The position numbers and the translations under genes are program-made. Below are positions 50,613 through 59,798 of a stretch of DNA of 64,000 nt, piece by piece. Each line of letters opens with the position of its first letter. Position 1 is the stretch's first letter. Under the pieces are notes generated by a model. It had not been told where the DNA came from. It saw nothing but the letters and a program-made list of their open reading frames with translations, and did no database searches. Origin of the DNA: Spirochaetota bacterium (GTDB lineage Bacteria; Spirochaetota; Spirochaetia; Treponematales; Treponemataceae); assembly GCA_023398165.1 (NCBI GenBank), contig JAEWSQ010000011.1:1-64000 (forward strand). The letters run 5' to 3'.

Positions 50613-53455
50613 ACAAAGACATACATATTCCTCAGACTGATGACAAGCTCATTGTCAGGGGAGCGCGTGAACATAATTTAAAAAATATTGATATTGAAAT
50701 TCCGCGAAATAAACTTGTGGTTATTTCAGGCTTATCGGGTTCCGGTAAAAGTTCTTTGGCTTTTGACACTATATTTGCCGAAGGGCAGAGAAGGTATGTC
50801 GAAAGCTTATCTGCATATGCACGCCAGTTTCTAGGCCGTATGGATAAACCAGACCTGGATCTAATAGAGGGTTTATCGCCTGCAATATCAATCGAGCAGA
50901 AAACGACGCATAAAAATCCCCGGTCAACGGTAGGAACTGTTACCGAAATTTTCGACTATTACCGGCTATTGTTTGCGCGCATAGGTAAGCCTCACTGCCC
51001 CCAGTGCGGGAAGGAAATTAAAGAGCAGAGTGTTGACCAGATAATTGATACAATAATGAGCTGGGACGAGGGCGAAAAAATACAGATTCTTTCTCCTGTC
51101 GTCAGAGGTAAGAAGGGCGAGCATCAAAAAATACTTGAAGATGCGGTGAAAGACAGCTTTCTCCGCGCCCGTATTGACGGCATCATTGTGGAAATTGACG
51201 ATACAATAAAACTGGATAAACAAAAAAAACATACCATAGAGCTTGTCATAGACAGGATCAAGCTTTCATCCGATGTAAGAAAACGCCTGGCCGATTCGGT
51301 GGAAGGAGCCCTTGCTGTCTCCAACGGATTAATAATCGTTCTAAGAGAGCACTCTGAAGTTTTTTTCTCGCAGAAAAATGCCTGTCCCGACTGCGGCATC
51401 TCTTTTCCGGAAATGCAGCCGCGGCTTTTTTCATTTAATAACCCTTTCGGCGCCTGTCCTGAGTGTACCGGACTGGGTGAAAAAATGGAATTTGATTTTT
51501 CTCTTATCGTTCCTGACACTTCTCTATCTTTCAATGAGGGAGCTTTTTTACCGTATAACCCCGACTCTGCGTGGAATCATTCGCGTTTTGAAAGTCTTGC
51601 AAAGAATCTCGGGTTTTCACTTGACACTCCGGTAAATAAGCTCAAAAAATCTCACATTGATGCGATAATGAACGGTACCAAGGATAATATTCAGTTTAAA
51701 TATGTTAAAGCCGACGGTTCAGGACAGTTCACGTACAATCAGGCATGGAACGGAATCTACAGCGATTTGAAACGACGTTATAACGAAACTTTTTCAGATG
51801 CGCAAAAAGAGAACTTTGAACGCTTCATGGCCCACCGTCCCTGCGAAACCTGCAGGGGAATGAGGCTTAAGCCCGAAGCGCTAGCTGTAACAATCAATGG
51901 AAAAAATATTCACGAGGTTTCGTGTCTTTCTGTCAGCGATTCTATTAAATTTTTTAATGATATTAAGCTCTCTGAAACTGAAAAACAGATAGCTTCACAG
52001 ATTGAAAAAGAGATAAAAAACCGTCTTTCATTCCTGCAGAATGTCGGTTTGGACTACTTAACACTGGAAAGACAGGCTGCTACTCTTTCGGGCGGAGAAG
52101 CCCAGCGTATAAGGCTTGCAACACAAATCGGTTCCAGCCTTGTAGGCGTCTTATACATTCTCGATGAACCGTCCATAGGTCTTCATCAAAGAGATAACCA
52201 ACGGTTAATTGACACGCTCCTGTACCTGCGCGACCTTGGAAATACTCTTATTGTTGTGGAGCATGATGAGCAGACGCTGCGCACTGCAGACTGGATTGTG
52301 GATCTAGGTCCGGGCGCAGGCGTTCACGGCGGTCATATTGTAGCAAGCGGCACGCCCGGACAGGTTATGCTTTCCAAAAAGAGCCTAACCGGTCAATACC
52401 TTGCGGGAACTTTAAAGATGGATATTCCTCAAAAACGCCGCGAAGGAAACGGGAACTGTATTACCATCAGCGGAGTTACCGAGCACAATCTTAAAAATAT
52501 TGATGTTACTATTCCTCTGGGACTGTTCTCCTGCATTACGGGAGTTTCGGGATCAGGAAAATCAACGCTTATAAGCGATGTTTTTTATCCTGCAGCATCA
52601 AATAAAATTATGAGATCGTCCCATCAGGTTGGAAAATATAAAGATATTACAGGACTTGAGCATATAGACAAGGTTATTAACATCGACCAAAGTCCTATAG
52701 GAAGAACTCCCCGGTCAAACCCTGCCACTTATGTCGGAGTATTCAACGGCATAAGAGATCTTTACGCAAGTCTTCCGGAAGCTAAAGCCAGGGGGTACAA
52801 GTCCGGCCGATTCAGCTTCAATGTTAAAGGCGGGCGGTGTGAAAACTGTCAGGGAGCGGGAACTATTACCATAGAAATGAATTTCCTTTCTGATGTCTAT
52901 ATAAACTGTGAAGTATGCCACGGAAAACGGTTTAATCAGGAAACACTTGATGTCCGTTATAAAGGAAAAAATATTCATGATGTCCTCGATATGACCATTG
53001 AGGAAGCTGCCGATTTTTTTATTCACATACCTCATATTGCCCGCAAGATGGAAACGCTTCTTTCCGTCGGTCTGGGTTATATCAAACTCGGGCAGTCTGC
53101 ATTAACGCTTTCAGGGGGCGAAGCCCAGCGGGTAAAGCTTGCCAATGAACTTGCACGGCGCTCAACAGGAAAAACCTTATACATTCTCGATGAACCTACC
53201 ACCGGTCTTCATTTTGCCGATGTCAAACAGCTGATGGATGTAATACAAAGGCTGGTTAATCAGGGAAACAGTGTTGTGATGATCGAACATAATCTCGATG
53301 TTATTCTTCAGTCTGACTACATAATAGACCTCGGTCCGGAAGGCGGTTTCAGGGGCGGTGAAATTATTACGGCGGGAAAGCCCGAAGAAGTTGCTTTGTG
53401 TAAAAAAAGCCATACAGGTAAATTCATTAAAGAAATGCTCGACCGGAAAAGCTGA
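50609..53455 (+). CDS. uvrA: Excinuclease ABC subunit A
   Basis: A 948-residue damage-sensing ATPase of nucleotide excision repair. Two ABC halves are visible: Walker A GLSGSGKSSLAF and GVSGSGKSTLISDVF, signatures LSGGEAQRIRLATQIG and LSGGEAQRVKLANELA, Walker B YILDEPSIGLHQRD and YILDEPTTGLHFAD. Zinc modules are CPDCGISF...CPECTG and CENCQGAGTI...CEVCHG. ATG at 50609 is inside the cyclase stop (ATGA); an in-frame upstream start adds nine residues not in the family. The lptD gene starts at its stop (TGATG). Confidence 0.97.
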   Translation: MNKDIHIPQTDDKLIVRGAREHNLKNIDIEIPRNKLVVISGLSGSGKSSLAFDTIFAEGQRRYVESLSAYARQFLGRMDKPDLDLIEGLSPAISIEQKTTHKNPRSTVGTVTEIFDYYRLLFARIGKPHCPQCGKEIKEQSVDQIIDTIMSWDEGEKIQILSPVVRGKKGEHQKILEDAVKDSFLRARIDGIIVEIDDTIKLDKQKKHTIELVIDRIKLSSDVRKRLADSVEGALAVSNGLIIVLREHSEVFFSQKNACPDCGISFPEMQPRLFSFNNPFGACPECTGLGEKMEFDFSLIVPDTSLSFNEGAFLPYNPDSAWNHSRFESLAKNLGFSLDTPVNKLKKSHIDAIMNGTKDNIQFKYVKADGSGQFTYNQAWNGIYSDLKRRYNETFSDAQKENFERFMAHRPCETCRGMRLKPEALAVTINGKNIHEVSCLSVSDSIKFFNDIKLSETEKQIASQIEKEIKNRLSFLQNVGLDYLTLERQAATLSGGEAQRIRLATQIGSSLVGVLYILDEPSIGLHQRDNQRLIDTLLYLRDLGNTLIVVEHDEQTLRTADWIVDLGPGAGVHGGHIVASGTPGQVMLSKKSLTGQYLAGTLKMDIPQKRREGNGNCITISGVTEHNLKNIDVTIPLGLFSCITGVSGSGKSTLISDVFYPAASNKIMRSSHQVGKYKDITGLEHIDKVINIDQSPIGRTPRSNPATYVGVFNGIRDLYASLPEAKARGYKSGRFSFNVKGGRCENCQGAGTITIEMNFLSDVYINCEVCHGKRFNQETLDVRYKGKNIHDVLDMTIEEAADFFIHIPHIARKMETLLSVGLGYIKLGQSALTLSGGEAQRVKLANELARRSTGKTLYILDEPTTGLHFADVKQLMDVIQRLVNQGNSVVMIEHNLDVILQSDYIIDLGPEGGFRGGEIITAGKPEEVALCKKSHTGKFIKEMLDRKS

Positions 53456-56400
53456 TGAAAAAAACTGCTGCTGTTGTGATCGGTCTGCTTCTGTCATTTT
53501 CTTTTTTTGCTCAAAACAGATCAGGTGAAAATCAGTCTGCACAGAAGGAGTTGCAGACTTCTGAATCTAAAACCAGTACAGTGACAATAGAAAATGCACA
53601 AAAAACCGAATACACGAAGGATAAGGAAACAGATACAGAAATCATCGTTTTGAAAGGCGGTGTTGTTTTATCAGTAGTATCGGGAGACACAAAAACAAGC
53701 ATTAAAGCCGATCTTATAAATTATAACAGGGAACGGAAGATGCTTTATGCCGAAGGCTCTGTTGTACTGGATCAGTATTCAGGAAATACAGTATCGGAAA
53801 GCATGAAAGCGTATTCACTTCTATTCAACATAGATACTCTTGAAGGGGTATTTGACGACGGCCGTATTGTTCAGACAAAAAGCGGTGCTATAAATCTTCC
53901 TTCCGGTTCTAAACTGGTCGTTTCATCAGAACTTTTCGCTAAAAACGATGCAAGTACCATAGCGTTTAAAAATGCCACTCTTTCATTTTGCTCAGATGAG
54001 GATCCTCATTGGAAAATAAAGGCTTCAAGAATATGGCTTCTTCCGGGAAATGAATTTGCTTTTTTTAATGCATTTTTATACATAGGTCATATTCCTCTTG
54101 TGTATCTTCCTTTCTTTTATTATCCGAAGGATGAGCTTATATTCAATCCTGTTTTCGGCTACAGGGACAGGGAAGGGTATTATCTGCAGACAACAACGTA
54201 TATACTTGGAAGAAAACCGCTTGATAAAACTGAAACTGAAACAGGTGCAAAATCCGAAAGCCAGGAGGATTTATTCAATTTTATAAAACCGTCATCCTTA
54301 AAAGAACAGGAGCGGCGCGGGTTATTCTTGCATAATTTAGATGATGATGCACAAGAAGTTTCATCTGATTATTTGAAATTTATGGCTGATTATTATACAA
54401 CCCTCGGAGCGTATGCAGGTATTGAGGGAAAATTCAAACCGAAGGCCGTAGTAACTGAAGTAAAGTTTACTGCCGGCCTCGCTTTCAGCCGGAGAATTTA
54501 TGAAAGCAGCAATAATCTTCCGTATAATCCTCAGACCGGGGAGGTAACCTGGGATACTTCCTATTTTCTGGGCAAAAAACTTCCCTTCAGACATGCCGAA
54601 TCACTTTCAACCGGATTTTCTATACAAGATTTTAAACTAACCATAGCACTCCCATTTTATTCAGATCCCTATATAAACAGTGATTTTACACAGCGTTCTG
54701 AATCCATGGACTGGATTAACTTTTTTTTAGACAGCCCTGTTTTGTCTTCAAAGGGAGAGAGTTCAGACGCATCTAAAAAAACAGCAGTATCGAGTTACAA
54801 GTGGACCTTGAAAGGTTCATATACCCCTGCATTTCAGGCTTTGAAGCCGTATATTTCATCTCTTTCTATTCAAAATTTTGAATCTTCAGTTCTTTTTGCG
54901 ACCAAGAGCCAGACGGATCTGGATGAATATGAAAAACTATACAGCCCCTCAAGACTTTTCTTTTATCCGTCTTCGATCAATCCCGGAACAGGGAGTGCAA
55001 AAATATCGGGTACTATTATCAGTCTGCCGTTTGTGAAAACTAATAATCCTCAAACGTCAAAAGATGACAGCACTGCACAAAGAGGCGATTTAAATATTTT
55101 AGTTCCGTCTGAACTTACAGATACTGATAAGAAAATAAACAATGAAATTACAGTTGAACAGACACTGCCTGAGACAATGATGCCTGCAGTCACAATATCC
55201 TCCGAATCAATAAAGCACACCAAAAACTTTTCTTATGTTCTTTCATATGATATTTCACCAAATGTGAATTCGCTCGTTACTTCGGAAGTCTCACTCTTGA
55301 AAAAACCCGAAGATTTCCTTTTCAGAGAAGAAAGTTTCCAATCCACATTTTATCAAATAAAATCCCCGGTCAGCCTTTCAAGTTCGCTTTCTTTTTTCAG
55401 CGAGCTTTTCAGCCTAAAAAACTCGCTTTCATTTCTACCGCAAACACAGGAGCATCCGTATATTTCTGAACTGTCGTATCCTAATGAACTGGACAGACAG
55501 AAAATTATAATCAATGATAATGCGGAAAAAAAACTTGATCTTGATAATAAAAATGAAATAATCATTAAACCTTTCCTTCTTCTCGATATTCTTTCATCGT
55601 CAACGGTAAACTGGTCTTCAAACATAAAAATAATCAGGACAGAATATAACGGATTGGTAAGTGAGCCCGTGTGGCTGTATAATACACCTGAATGGGATAA
55701 GGAGAGTTTTACAGAGCATAACGTAGGTTTGAACATTTCAGCCAGGGAAGGATCTTCCTCTCAGACTTTGTCTTTAAACGCGAGTCTTCCTCCTTTACTG
55801 CAGTCATACACCGGGAAACTTTCCGTAACTTTCCCTTTTGTATCGGTCAGTGCGGACAGCGGATATAAGCAGGAGGAGAAAACTGATGCCGTAACCGGAG
55901 AAAAAACAACTGAATTTGTTTTCATACCTATGACAGAGAGTTTAAACCTTTCCGTACTGGAAAAAAAAATCAGTTTTACACAGAGTTATAAATTTGATTT
56001 CGAGGAAAAAAAATCAACATCATTACAGGCGGCTCTTTCGGTATTCGGTCTCCGGCTTTCATATTCCATGCAGTACACGTTCCCCTATGAGCTTGATACC
56101 CTCAAAGGATGGGTAGTACAGGAGGAGAAAAAGTTCATTCCAAGTGATTTTACCGCTCAGTACACATTAAATTCAAAAAAATACCCGTTTTGGAAAAACA
56201 GGATAACCCTTGATCCTGCTGTGACAACACAGCTCAAAATGGATTTAATACGTCCGACAAATACAATTTTTTCTTTTTCTCCATCGCTTAATTTTACAAT
56301 TTATGAATTCCTTAAAATAAGTTTTTCATCAGAATCGGCAAATGATGTAATGTTCAGATACATGCAGGATTTTTATGACTATGATATTGTAATTCCCGGT

Positions 56401-56688
56401 GAAAAAAATATTTTCAAAGATCTGGTAAAATCATTCAATTTTTTCAATGAAGTAGACCGGCTTACCTCAGGTTTTAAGCTGAAGAAACTTACACTTAAAG
56501 TGGAACATGATCTTCATGACTGGCTGTTAAAATCCGAGTTTTCTTTTTCACCGCGTTTAAAAACTGACAAAAAACCGTACTATTATGATTTCAGTCCCTA
56601 TTTTTCAATTTCTGTTGTATGGAATCCGATGAAGAGTCTTAAAACACAGATTGTTGATGAGTACGGTACATTCCAGTTAAACCCTTGA
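53455..56688 (+). CDS. lptD: LptD/OstA-family outer-membrane assembly protein
   Basis: A 1077-residue exported protein. The signal peptide is KKTAAVVIGLLLSFSFFAQ. Residues about 60-165 form the OstA-type periplasmic lipid-binding fold (IKADLINYNRERKMLYAEGS), followed by the LptD-like stretch IWLLPGNEFAFFNAFLYIGH and IPLVYLPFFYYPKDELIFNP, which is the most conserved part. The remaining 800 residues have the alternating pattern of a large beta-barrel. Treponemes have orthologues (TP0515 of T. pallidum) though classical LPS is absent there, so the cargo may be other glycolipids. It starts at the uvrA stop codon and ends 36 nt before the next ATG. Confidence 0.85.
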   Translation: MKKTAAVVIGLLLSFSFFAQNRSGENQSAQKELQTSESKTSTVTIENAQKTEYTKDKETDTEIIVLKGGVVLSVVSGDTKTSIKADLINYNRERKMLYAEGSVVLDQYSGNTVSESMKAYSLLFNIDTLEGVFDDGRIVQTKSGAINLPSGSKLVVSSELFAKNDASTIAFKNATLSFCSDEDPHWKIKASRIWLLPGNEFAFFNAFLYIGHIPLVYLPFFYYPKDELIFNPVFGYRDREGYYLQTTTYILGRKPLDKTETETGAKSESQEDLFNFIKPSSLKEQERRGLFLHNLDDDAQEVSSDYLKFMADYYTTLGAYAGIEGKFKPKAVVTEVKFTAGLAFSRRIYESSNNLPYNPQTGEVTWDTSYFLGKKLPFRHAESLSTGFSIQDFKLTIALPFYSDPYINSDFTQRSESMDWINFFLDSPVLSSKGESSDASKKTAVSSYKWTLKGSYTPAFQALKPYISSLSIQNFESSVLFATKSQTDLDEYEKLYSPSRLFFYPSSINPGTGSAKISGTIISLPFVKTNNPQTSKDDSTAQRGDLNILVPSELTDTDKKINNEITVEQTLPETMMPAVTISSESIKHTKNFSYVLSYDISPNVNSLVTSEVSLLKKPEDFLFREESFQSTFYQIKSPVSLSSSLSFFSELFSLKNSLSFLPQTQEHPYISELSYPNELDRQKIIINDNAEKKLDLDNKNEIIIKPFLLLDILSSSTVNWSSNIKIIRTEYNGLVSEPVWLYNTPEWDKESFTEHNVGLNISAREGSSSQTLSLNASLPPLLQSYTGKLSVTFPFVSVSADSGYKQEEKTDAVTGEKTTEFVFIPMTESLNLSVLEKKISFTQSYKFDFEEKKSTSLQAALSVFGLRLSYSMQYTFPYELDTLKGWVVQEEKKFIPSDFTAQYTLNSKKYPFWKNRITLDPAVTTQLKMDLIRPTNTIFSFSPSLNFTIYEFLKISFSSESANDVMFRYMQDFYDYDIVIPGEKNIFKDLVKSFNFFNEVDRLTSGFKLKKLTLKVEHDLHDWLLKSEFSFSPRLKTDKKPYYYDFSPYFSISVVWNPMKSLKTQIVDEYGTFQLNP

Positions 56689-56714
56689 CGGAATGCTCTT
56701 ATTACAGGTACAAT
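56685..56714 (+). promoter_or_regulatory. Promoter overlapping the lptD stop codon
   Basis: TTGACG (56685-56690) spans the lptD stop. After 18 nt TACAAT (56709-56714) is a five-of-six -10. Nine bases separate it from the ATG at 56724, so the leader would be only 2-3 nt. There is no ribosome-binding site of note. Confidence 0.55.
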
Positions 56715-56723
56715 TTACAGACA

Positions 56724-58466
56724 ATGAAGCAGAAACATAACTCAAATTCAGTGTCTTCTGAGCATAACCCTCCTGTTACACAATTTTTAACTGCGGTTAA
56801 ATCGTATATTAAACAAAATACTGTCATTCTTATTATTTTTATAACTGCTTTTTTAAGCGTCATTACAGTATCATTTCTGGATTCTGCAAGCAAGGAAACT
56901 GTAGTAAGTTTTACTCTGGAGGAATTTGAGGTTGGTCAAATAGCAGACCGGACTATAATTGCAGAGAAATCGCTTCCTGCCAGTCTTGAAAATCCCGTTC
57001 AGATAAGTGAAGGTGAAAAAGTAATAAGAAAGGGTTTTCCTATTACAGAAGAGGCATACAGTAAACTTGAAAAAATGGCAAAAACCCCTTCGTATGTTGA
57101 TTACCGCTCTTTTGCAAATTCCGTTCTTTTCTATGTGCTGTTAGGAGCTTTTGCCGCTTTTTTGTTCTCCCGGCGTATTCTTCAAAGAAAAGCCGCCCCG
57201 CGGGAGCTTATTTTCCTTTCAGTTCTTTTTGTTATTGTCTTTGCAATAACATCGTTTGGAATAAAAATTCCTTTTTTTTCCTATTCTTTTGCTCTGCCCA
57301 TTTTAATTCCTGCCAGTCTCTCTGTAATGCTCATAACTGTTCTATTCGGCCAGCTGAGTGCGGTTTACTTTTCTCTGCTTGTTTCTTTTGCTGTACTGTA
57401 TATAACATCGTTTGATCCCGTTCCCTCTTTTTTTATACTGTGTTCCTCAATAGCTGCGGCAAGAATCGTAAGAAAGACGGAAAAACGTATAGATATGATT
57501 TTTGCTTCAACAATTTTAGGCATTCTCCATGCGGTATTTCTCTTTGCCTTTAAATTAATATTCAATGAAGCTTCAAGCCTTCCGCTTTCCATTATTATGG
57601 GTAATGTATTTAACGGATTTATTTCGGGTATTCTTGCTCTTGGACTCCTTACACCTCTTGAATCGCTTTTAAATACCGCATCAGTTTTCCGTCTTATGGA
57701 TCTTTCAGACCTGAATAATCCGATGATGAGACGGATGCTTCTAACTGCGCCTGGAACATACAATCATTCAATGATGGTAGCTACTCTGGCTGAAAGCGCA
57801 TGTACCGAAATAGGTGCAAATCCGCTTCTCGCACGTGTCGGAGCGTATTATCACGACCTTGGAAAAATGGAACAGCCCGAATACTTTGTCGAAAACCAAA
57901 ACGGAAATAATAAACACAACGAGATAAATCCGCGACTTTCTGCATCAGTTATCAGGCGGCACGTTAAAAAGGGTCTTGAGAAAGCAAACCAGCTGAGGCT
58001 GCCGAAAGAAGTAATGGACATAATTGCAGAACATCACGGAAACAGCCTTATATCATATTTCTATGCAGAAGCAAAAAAACAGGACGATCAGGTAACTCCC
58101 GAGGAATTTTCATACATAGGAACACCTCCTTCAAGCAAAGAATCTGCCGTAGTAATGCTTGCAGATACTGTTGAAGCGGCATGCCGGACACTTGAAAAAC
58201 CTTCTGTTTCCAGACTGGAAAAATTTATACGGCAGCTTATTATGAATAAGGTTGAACATCATCAGTTAGACAAATCGGGTCTTACATTCAAAGATCTGGA
58301 TCTTATACAGCAGTCGTTTGTGAAAATACTTGCCGGGTATTATCATTCGAGAATCGAGTATCCTAATCAAAAAGATCCCGATGTCGGCGAAACCGCTGTG
58401 CCCGATAAAAAAGATGCTGTTTCGACTGAGAAGAATTATGCTGTACTGAAAAACCAAAAAAATTGA
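56724..58466 (+). CDS. PgpH-like membrane HD phosphodiesterase (7TMR-HD type)
   Basis: A 580-residue inner-membrane protein. One helix at about 35-55 is followed by an extracytoplasmic segment of about 90 residues, much shorter than the 7TMR-HDED domain of Firmicute PgpH, then a bundle of about seven helices (ILIPASLSVMLITVLFGQLS, LGILHAVFLFAFKLIF) and a C-terminal HD domain: TYNHSMMVATLAESA, GAYYHDLGKMEQPEYF and MDIIAEHHGNSLISYFYAEA. PgpH degrades c-di-AMP, the expected role here. ybeY follows, an arrangement also known in Firmicutes. ATG at 56724 is preferred to a TTG that falls on the -35 of the promoter. Confidence 0.8.
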   Translation: MKQKHNSNSVSSEHNPPVTQFLTAVKSYIKQNTVILIIFITAFLSVITVSFLDSASKETVVSFTLEEFEVGQIADRTIIAEKSLPASLENPVQISEGEKVIRKGFPITEEAYSKLEKMAKTPSYVDYRSFANSVLFYVLLGAFAAFLFSRRILQRKAAPRELIFLSVLFVIVFAITSFGIKIPFFSYSFALPILIPASLSVMLITVLFGQLSAVYFSLLVSFAVLYITSFDPVPSFFILCSSIAAARIVRKTEKRIDMIFASTILGILHAVFLFAFKLIFNEASSLPLSIIMGNVFNGFISGILALGLLTPLESLLNTASVFRLMDLSDLNNPMMRRMLLTAPGTYNHSMMVATLAESACTEIGANPLLARVGAYYHDLGKMEQPEYFVENQNGNNKHNEINPRLSASVIRRHVKKGLEKANQLRLPKEVMDIIAEHHGNSLISYFYAEAKKQDDQVTPEEFSYIGTPPSSKESAVVMLADTVEAACRTLEKPSVSRLEKFIRQLIMNKVEHHQLDKSGLTFKDLDLIQQSFVKILAGYYHSRIEYPNQKDPDVGETAVPDKKDAVSTEKNYAVLKNQKN

Positions 58467-58491
58467 TGAGTAAAGGATTGATGAGGGATGT

Positions 58492-58983
58492 ATGTGTAAC
58501 AAATTAGTAATTGATATGGAATCTTCATGCGAATCTGTACCCTGGATTTCTGAAGTTGAACCCTTTGTCCAGTCGGTTCTTGAAGATCTGGGCATCATAA
58601 ATTGGGAATTATCAATTATGTTCTGCAATGATGCATTCATTGCGGATTTGAATAAACAGTACCGTTCAATAGACGGTGCAACCGATGTATTGTCGTTTGA
58701 ACAGGGCGATGAATATACTGATGATGAAGGCAGGACATGGTATGTTGCAGGCGATATTATTATCAGTATTGATATGCTTGCATATAATGCTTCTGAATAC
58801 GGCGTTTCCCGAGATGAGGAATTAAAACGGTTATTAATTCACGGAATACTTCATCTTGACGGGTACGATCATCAGGAGGAACATATAGAACGGGGTAAAG
58901 CTGTTCAGGGAGAAATGCTTGTACTCCAGGAAAATCTTCTTGCCTGCTACATGACCGATACGATTATTAAGGATGAAAAGTAA
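58492..58983 (+). CDS. ybeY: Endoribonuclease YbeY
   Basis: A 163-residue zinc metalloenzyme for 16S rRNA 3'-end maturation and ribosome quality control. The zinc motif LIHGILHLDGYDHQEEHIE (H-G-x-L-H-L-x-G-Y-D-H) is intact, preceded by NKQYRSIDGATDVLSFEQGD. ATG is preceded by GAGGG. The stop codon shares one base with the next ATG (TAATG), coupling it to tlyC. Confidence 0.95.
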   Translation: MCNKLVIDMESSCESVPWISEVEPFVQSVLEDLGIINWELSIMFCNDAFIADLNKQYRSIDGATDVLSFEQGDEYTDDEGRTWYVAGDIIISIDMLAYNASEYGVSRDEELKRLLIHGILHLDGYDHQEEHIERGKAVQGEMLVLQENLLACYMTDTIIKDEK

Positions 58984-59798
58984 TGCATTTATTTAAAAAA
59001 TTATTTTCAGGAAAAAAGGGTGAAGAAAACTCAAGTACAGATGGGGGTGCGCATAGTACAGATCCTCTGACGGAGCAGATTTTAAACGAGGAAAAACGCG
59101 ACATGATCAGAGGCATAGAAGATTTGTCGCAAACTTCCGTTAAAGAGGTAATGATTCCCCGTATTGATGTGGATTTTATACCGCTCAACTGCAGTGAAGA
59201 AGAGCTACTGTCCCTGGTTGCAGAAAGCGGACATTCCCGCTTTCCAGTGTACAGCGATTCAATAGATAATGTTGTGGGTGTACTCTATGTCAAAGATCTT
59301 ATTAAGGTTCTTCTGCGTCATGATCCTGTAGATCTGGAGAAAATCATCAGAAAAGCTTTTTTTGTTCCCGAATCAAAGAGAATTGACACTCTTCTCCGCG
59401 AGTTTAAGAGGAGACATATACACATTGCCATAGCGATCGATGAGTACGGCGGAATATCGGGTATTGTCTGCATGGAAGATATTATAGAGGAAATTGTCGG
59501 CGATATACAGGATGAATTTGATAATGAGCGCGAGGATATTCTTCCCTTGGGCGATTCTATTTGGCTGTGTGATGCAAGGGTTAATCTTGAAGATTTGAAT
59601 GAAACTATCACTTCAAATTTCCCGAATGAGGAATTTGATACTTTAGGAGGATATGTTTTCGATTTGTTCGGAAAAATTCCTGTGAAGTATGAAAAAGTTT
59701 CATCCGGTAATTATGATTTTATAGTACAGGATATGGAAGGGCATAGAATTAATCTTATTAAAGTTATTAAGAATGAAAAGGAAGCTTCTGCCGAATGA
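58983..59798 (+). CDS. tlyC: CBS-pair CorC/HlyC-type protein (TlyC)
   Basis: A 271-residue protein. SVKEVMIPRIDVDFIPLNCS begins the CBS pair (about residues 55-175; SRFPVYSDSIDNVVGVLYVK, IAIDEYGGISGIVCMEDIIE), followed by the CorC_HlyC domain (WLCDARVNLEDLNETITSNF, DTLGGYVFDLFGKIPV). The membrane domain of CorC-type magnesium-efflux proteins is missing, so it is a soluble form. It was named haemolysin in other spirochaetes, but a role in divalent-cation handling is likelier. The TPR gene starts in its last codon (ATGA overlap). Confidence 0.85.
   Translation: MHLFKKLFSGKKGEENSSTDGGAHSTDPLTEQILNEEKRDMIRGIEDLSQTSVKEVMIPRIDVDFIPLNCSEEELLSLVAESGHSRFPVYSDSIDNVVGVLYVKDLIKVLLRHDPVDLEKIIRKAFFVPESKRIDTLLREFKRRHIHIAIAIDEYGGISGIVCMEDIIEEIVGDIQDEFDNEREDILPLGDSIWLCDARVNLEDLNETITSNFPNEEFDTLGGYVFDLFGKIPVKYEKVSSGNYDFIVQDMEGHRINLIKVIKNEKEASAE

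Noticed and set aside
51124..51534. Minus-strand 136-codon open frame in uvrA
   Set aside because: It mirrors conserved uvrA codons; opposite-strand openness is a by-product of codon use.
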